Assembly (NCBI GenBank): GCA_024362935.1
Contig: JANCRA010000010.1
Span: 4,518,501 to 4,582,500 of the forward strand
DNA from: Setophaga petechia
Taxonomy: Eukaryota; Chordata; Aves; Passeriformes; Parulidae
Direction of reading: 5' to 3'
Length of the DNA stretch: 64,000 bases
Positions 62,051-64,000 of this stretch are shown here, in pieces. A model generated the notes under the pieces. The model was not told where the DNA came from. It made no database searches and saw only the letters and a list, made by a program, of their open reading frames with translations. Position 1 is the stretch's first letter. The number at the start of each line of letters is the position of its first letter. The translations under genes and the position numbers were made by a program.

Positions 62051-63569
62051 ACACCAAGGGTTATTGCTTTCTGCTGGAGCTCTGCCTCAAGGGTGAAGGA
62101 TGGCTACAGACACGGCCCAGGGTCACCCCAGGAACTCTCAGGTTGCTGTGTGGACAAGGAAAACCAAAACATCAAGAGGCAGGAGGACCCACAGCATCAG
62201 CTGCCCCTGCACAGACACCTCCCTGCTCTCCCTCCCCTCCTGGAGAGGTTCAGCACCTGCTGAAAGCCAAGGACAAACTGGGGCCACTCTCTGAGGAGAG
62301 GTGAACCCCATCACCTGCCCCTGGTCCCACTGGAAAATGAACAGTTTAATGCACTCCCCATCAAACCTCTGAAAAACATCCTCACAACCTGGACACCTCA
62401 GCACTTTGTCATTCCAAGGTGAAAAGCTCCAGTTTCAAACCCCTGTGGGCTGAACAGAATTTAGAGCTGAGCTGGGTTTCATTTCTCTCAGCCCATGGCT
62501 GGGATGTTCTGGAGAAGGCCATGATGTGTCACATGAGTAATTCTGTGACACTCCTGCATCACTACAACCCAGAGGGTGCAGGAATTTCCCTGGTACAGAT
62601 ATCTCACAGCTTGGACAAACTCAGATAAGCAGGTGAGTCCAGAGGTCTGGCTTGGCACACACAAGCTCCAAAATCTAAGGGCTTGTAGTAATTCCTTATC
62701 AGAAATCTCATTTCCCAGTCAGCACAGCCAAATCATTTCAGCAAAGTCGACCAAAAAATGCCAGAGTGGTTTTGTGGTAAAAGTATCTCTAGCCTAGAAG
62801 TGTGATGGTTTAGATTTTTGTTATATTTTAGAAGGAACAAAATAAAATTAAATAATTAACGAGTAACCAGTTGGTTTAAGCATCACTGAATAGAAAGGAT
62901 TTGGATTCGTGTTTTTCCCCTGCCAGTTGTTTTTATCTCTGTGTCTGTCCAAATCACACACATGCTCTGTGTGCTGAGAACTGAGGAAACACAAATGCCA
63001 AGATCACCCTGAAGAGAAAACCAGGGAATTGTGGCTGCAGCTGTCAGCCTCTGCAGGGCACTGAATAATTCTGCTTTATCCTGCTCCTCTTTCTGCTGCA
63101 AGGTAATAAAATCTTTACAAATCTTTAGTCTGAAGCCTCTAAACTCCACTTTTCCAGGGGTTAACATCCCATGACTCTCAAATCCCACAGTAATATTGTT
63201 CCAAGCACTTCTGAATGATGGGAACTTCCAGCTTTGCCCAGGTTTTGGGTATAAAACACAAAGCACCTTGTTACAGTTTTAATGTTCCAATCTTCACATA
63301 TGATTTAAGCAAATTATGGATGTCTTGTTCAATTTAACAAAATTTTCTATGACAATAGAAACAATGAGTTTTTATTTTCAGGTGAATTTATATTAGAGGT
63401 ACTCAAATGAAGGAAATATCTGTCATGCTATTTTTATTCTTGCATTGTTGAAAACCAAAATGTGAAGACTGTTCCTATGTTTAATGGTTATTTTACAAAT
63501 ACTTCTATTTTGCATGTAGTTTTACTTGATTTTTGCTGTGTACTTTTTATTTTCCTCCCCAGGAAAGAA
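62051..63569. other. Upstream of PPARG exon 1, nothing recognised
   Basis: Probably within the 5' intron of PPARG. A minus-strand frame at 62,883-63,266 has no family resemblance. Confidence 0.4.
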
Positions 63570-64000
63570 GAATGACAACATTTCCCTCTGGAAAATCAAC
63601 TAATTGTGGTCTTCCATGGCTTTAAAAGATCCAAAAACCAACAAACCAAGATTAAAAAATCCAATGGACAGACTAGAGAATGCTTTTATAACTCACAGCT
63701 GCTTTGTGACATCCAGGTAAAGGATCTGTAAGTATTTCTCTGATTTAGAAGATTCTCATGTACAAAACCCTTCTCAGGCAGCAAGAGGCTGTGCAGAACA
63801 GCAGCAGAGATGTTATTTGGGAATCAGATGGAGGAGCTTGGACATTTAATCCTCCAAAAGAGCAGGAGTGAAAGAGATAATGCTGCTGAGATAACATTTA
63901 ATTCTAGATATGGGGCTTGCTGAGTGCCAGGGGAATGACAACATTTCCCTCTGGAAAAGAGAAAATCAACTAATTGTGTAGTCTTCCAGGCCTTTAAAAG
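63570..64000 (+). repeat. Start of a possible 363-bp tandem repeat at the window edge
   Basis: The segment gaatgacaacatttccctct begins at 63,570 and again at 63,933 and runs on to ggctttaaaag or gcctttaaaag. Only the start of the second copy is inside the window. Confidence 0.75.

Noticed and set aside
58800..64000. Gamma-2-specific exon B or 5' UTR exons
   Set aside because: No recognisable gamma-2 N-terminal sequence or GC-rich promoter was found; these exons are far upstream in other vertebrates.

Overview
This is eukaryotic, almost certainly bird, DNA. The one gene I can name is PPARG, the nuclear receptor PPAR-gamma, on the minus strand from about 58.8 kb to 33.5 kb. Six coding exons with consensus splice sites assemble without a frameshift into a 477-codon protein, the length of mammalian PPAR-gamma-1. 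The 5' UTR exons and any gamma-2-specific first exon are not seen and probably lie beyond 64 kb. CR1-type LINE 3' ends and solo LTRs of the kind common in songbirds point to a passerine.

Layout. From 1 to 33.5 kb is intergenic DNA downstream of PPARG. No confident gene was found there; two weak exon candidates are listed (663-752 and 30,781-30,951). Most of the region is solo LTRs and large tandem arrays: a 39/42-bp minisatellite (2.1-3.3 kb), an AT-rich array of about 408-bp units (11.3-13.7 kb), a strict 20-bp array (16.0-17.1 kb), a roughly 41-bp array (20.0-21.9 kb), a G-rich hexamer array (22.4-23.3 kb), a 7-bp array (28.7-29.7 kb), and GC-rich short-unit arrays (31.3-32.1 kb). From 33.5 to 58.8 kb is PPARG. 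From 58.8 to 64 kb is DNA upstream of the first coding exon, probably still inside the transcription unit, with further arrays and a CR1 fragment.

Mobile elements. Seven LTRs were recognised. Six are bounded by TG...CA with target-site duplications: a 384-bp family in three copies (1465, 7165, 24,628), one at 8677, one at 10,377, an ERVL-like one with a 5-bp duplication at 19,242, and one at 46,657 inside PPARG intron 3, 224 bp upstream of exon 4 and antisense to the gene (this makes seven bounded copies counting all three of the family; an eighth, at 14.2 kb, has uncertain ends). No internal retroviral genes were seen, so all look like solo LTRs.

The most unusual property is the relation between tandem repeats and PPARG exons. 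Five of the six coding exons have a separate tandem array within about 200 bp. In at least two cases (exons 3 and 6) the repeat unit contains a copy of the exon's own 3' splice site plus the first bases of the exon, so the intron carries a series of decoy acceptors. At exon 3 the array reads open, in frame, into the second zinc finger of the DNA-binding domain. No new operon-like or defence-like system was found; the candidate novelty is this splice-site-seeded repeat architecture.
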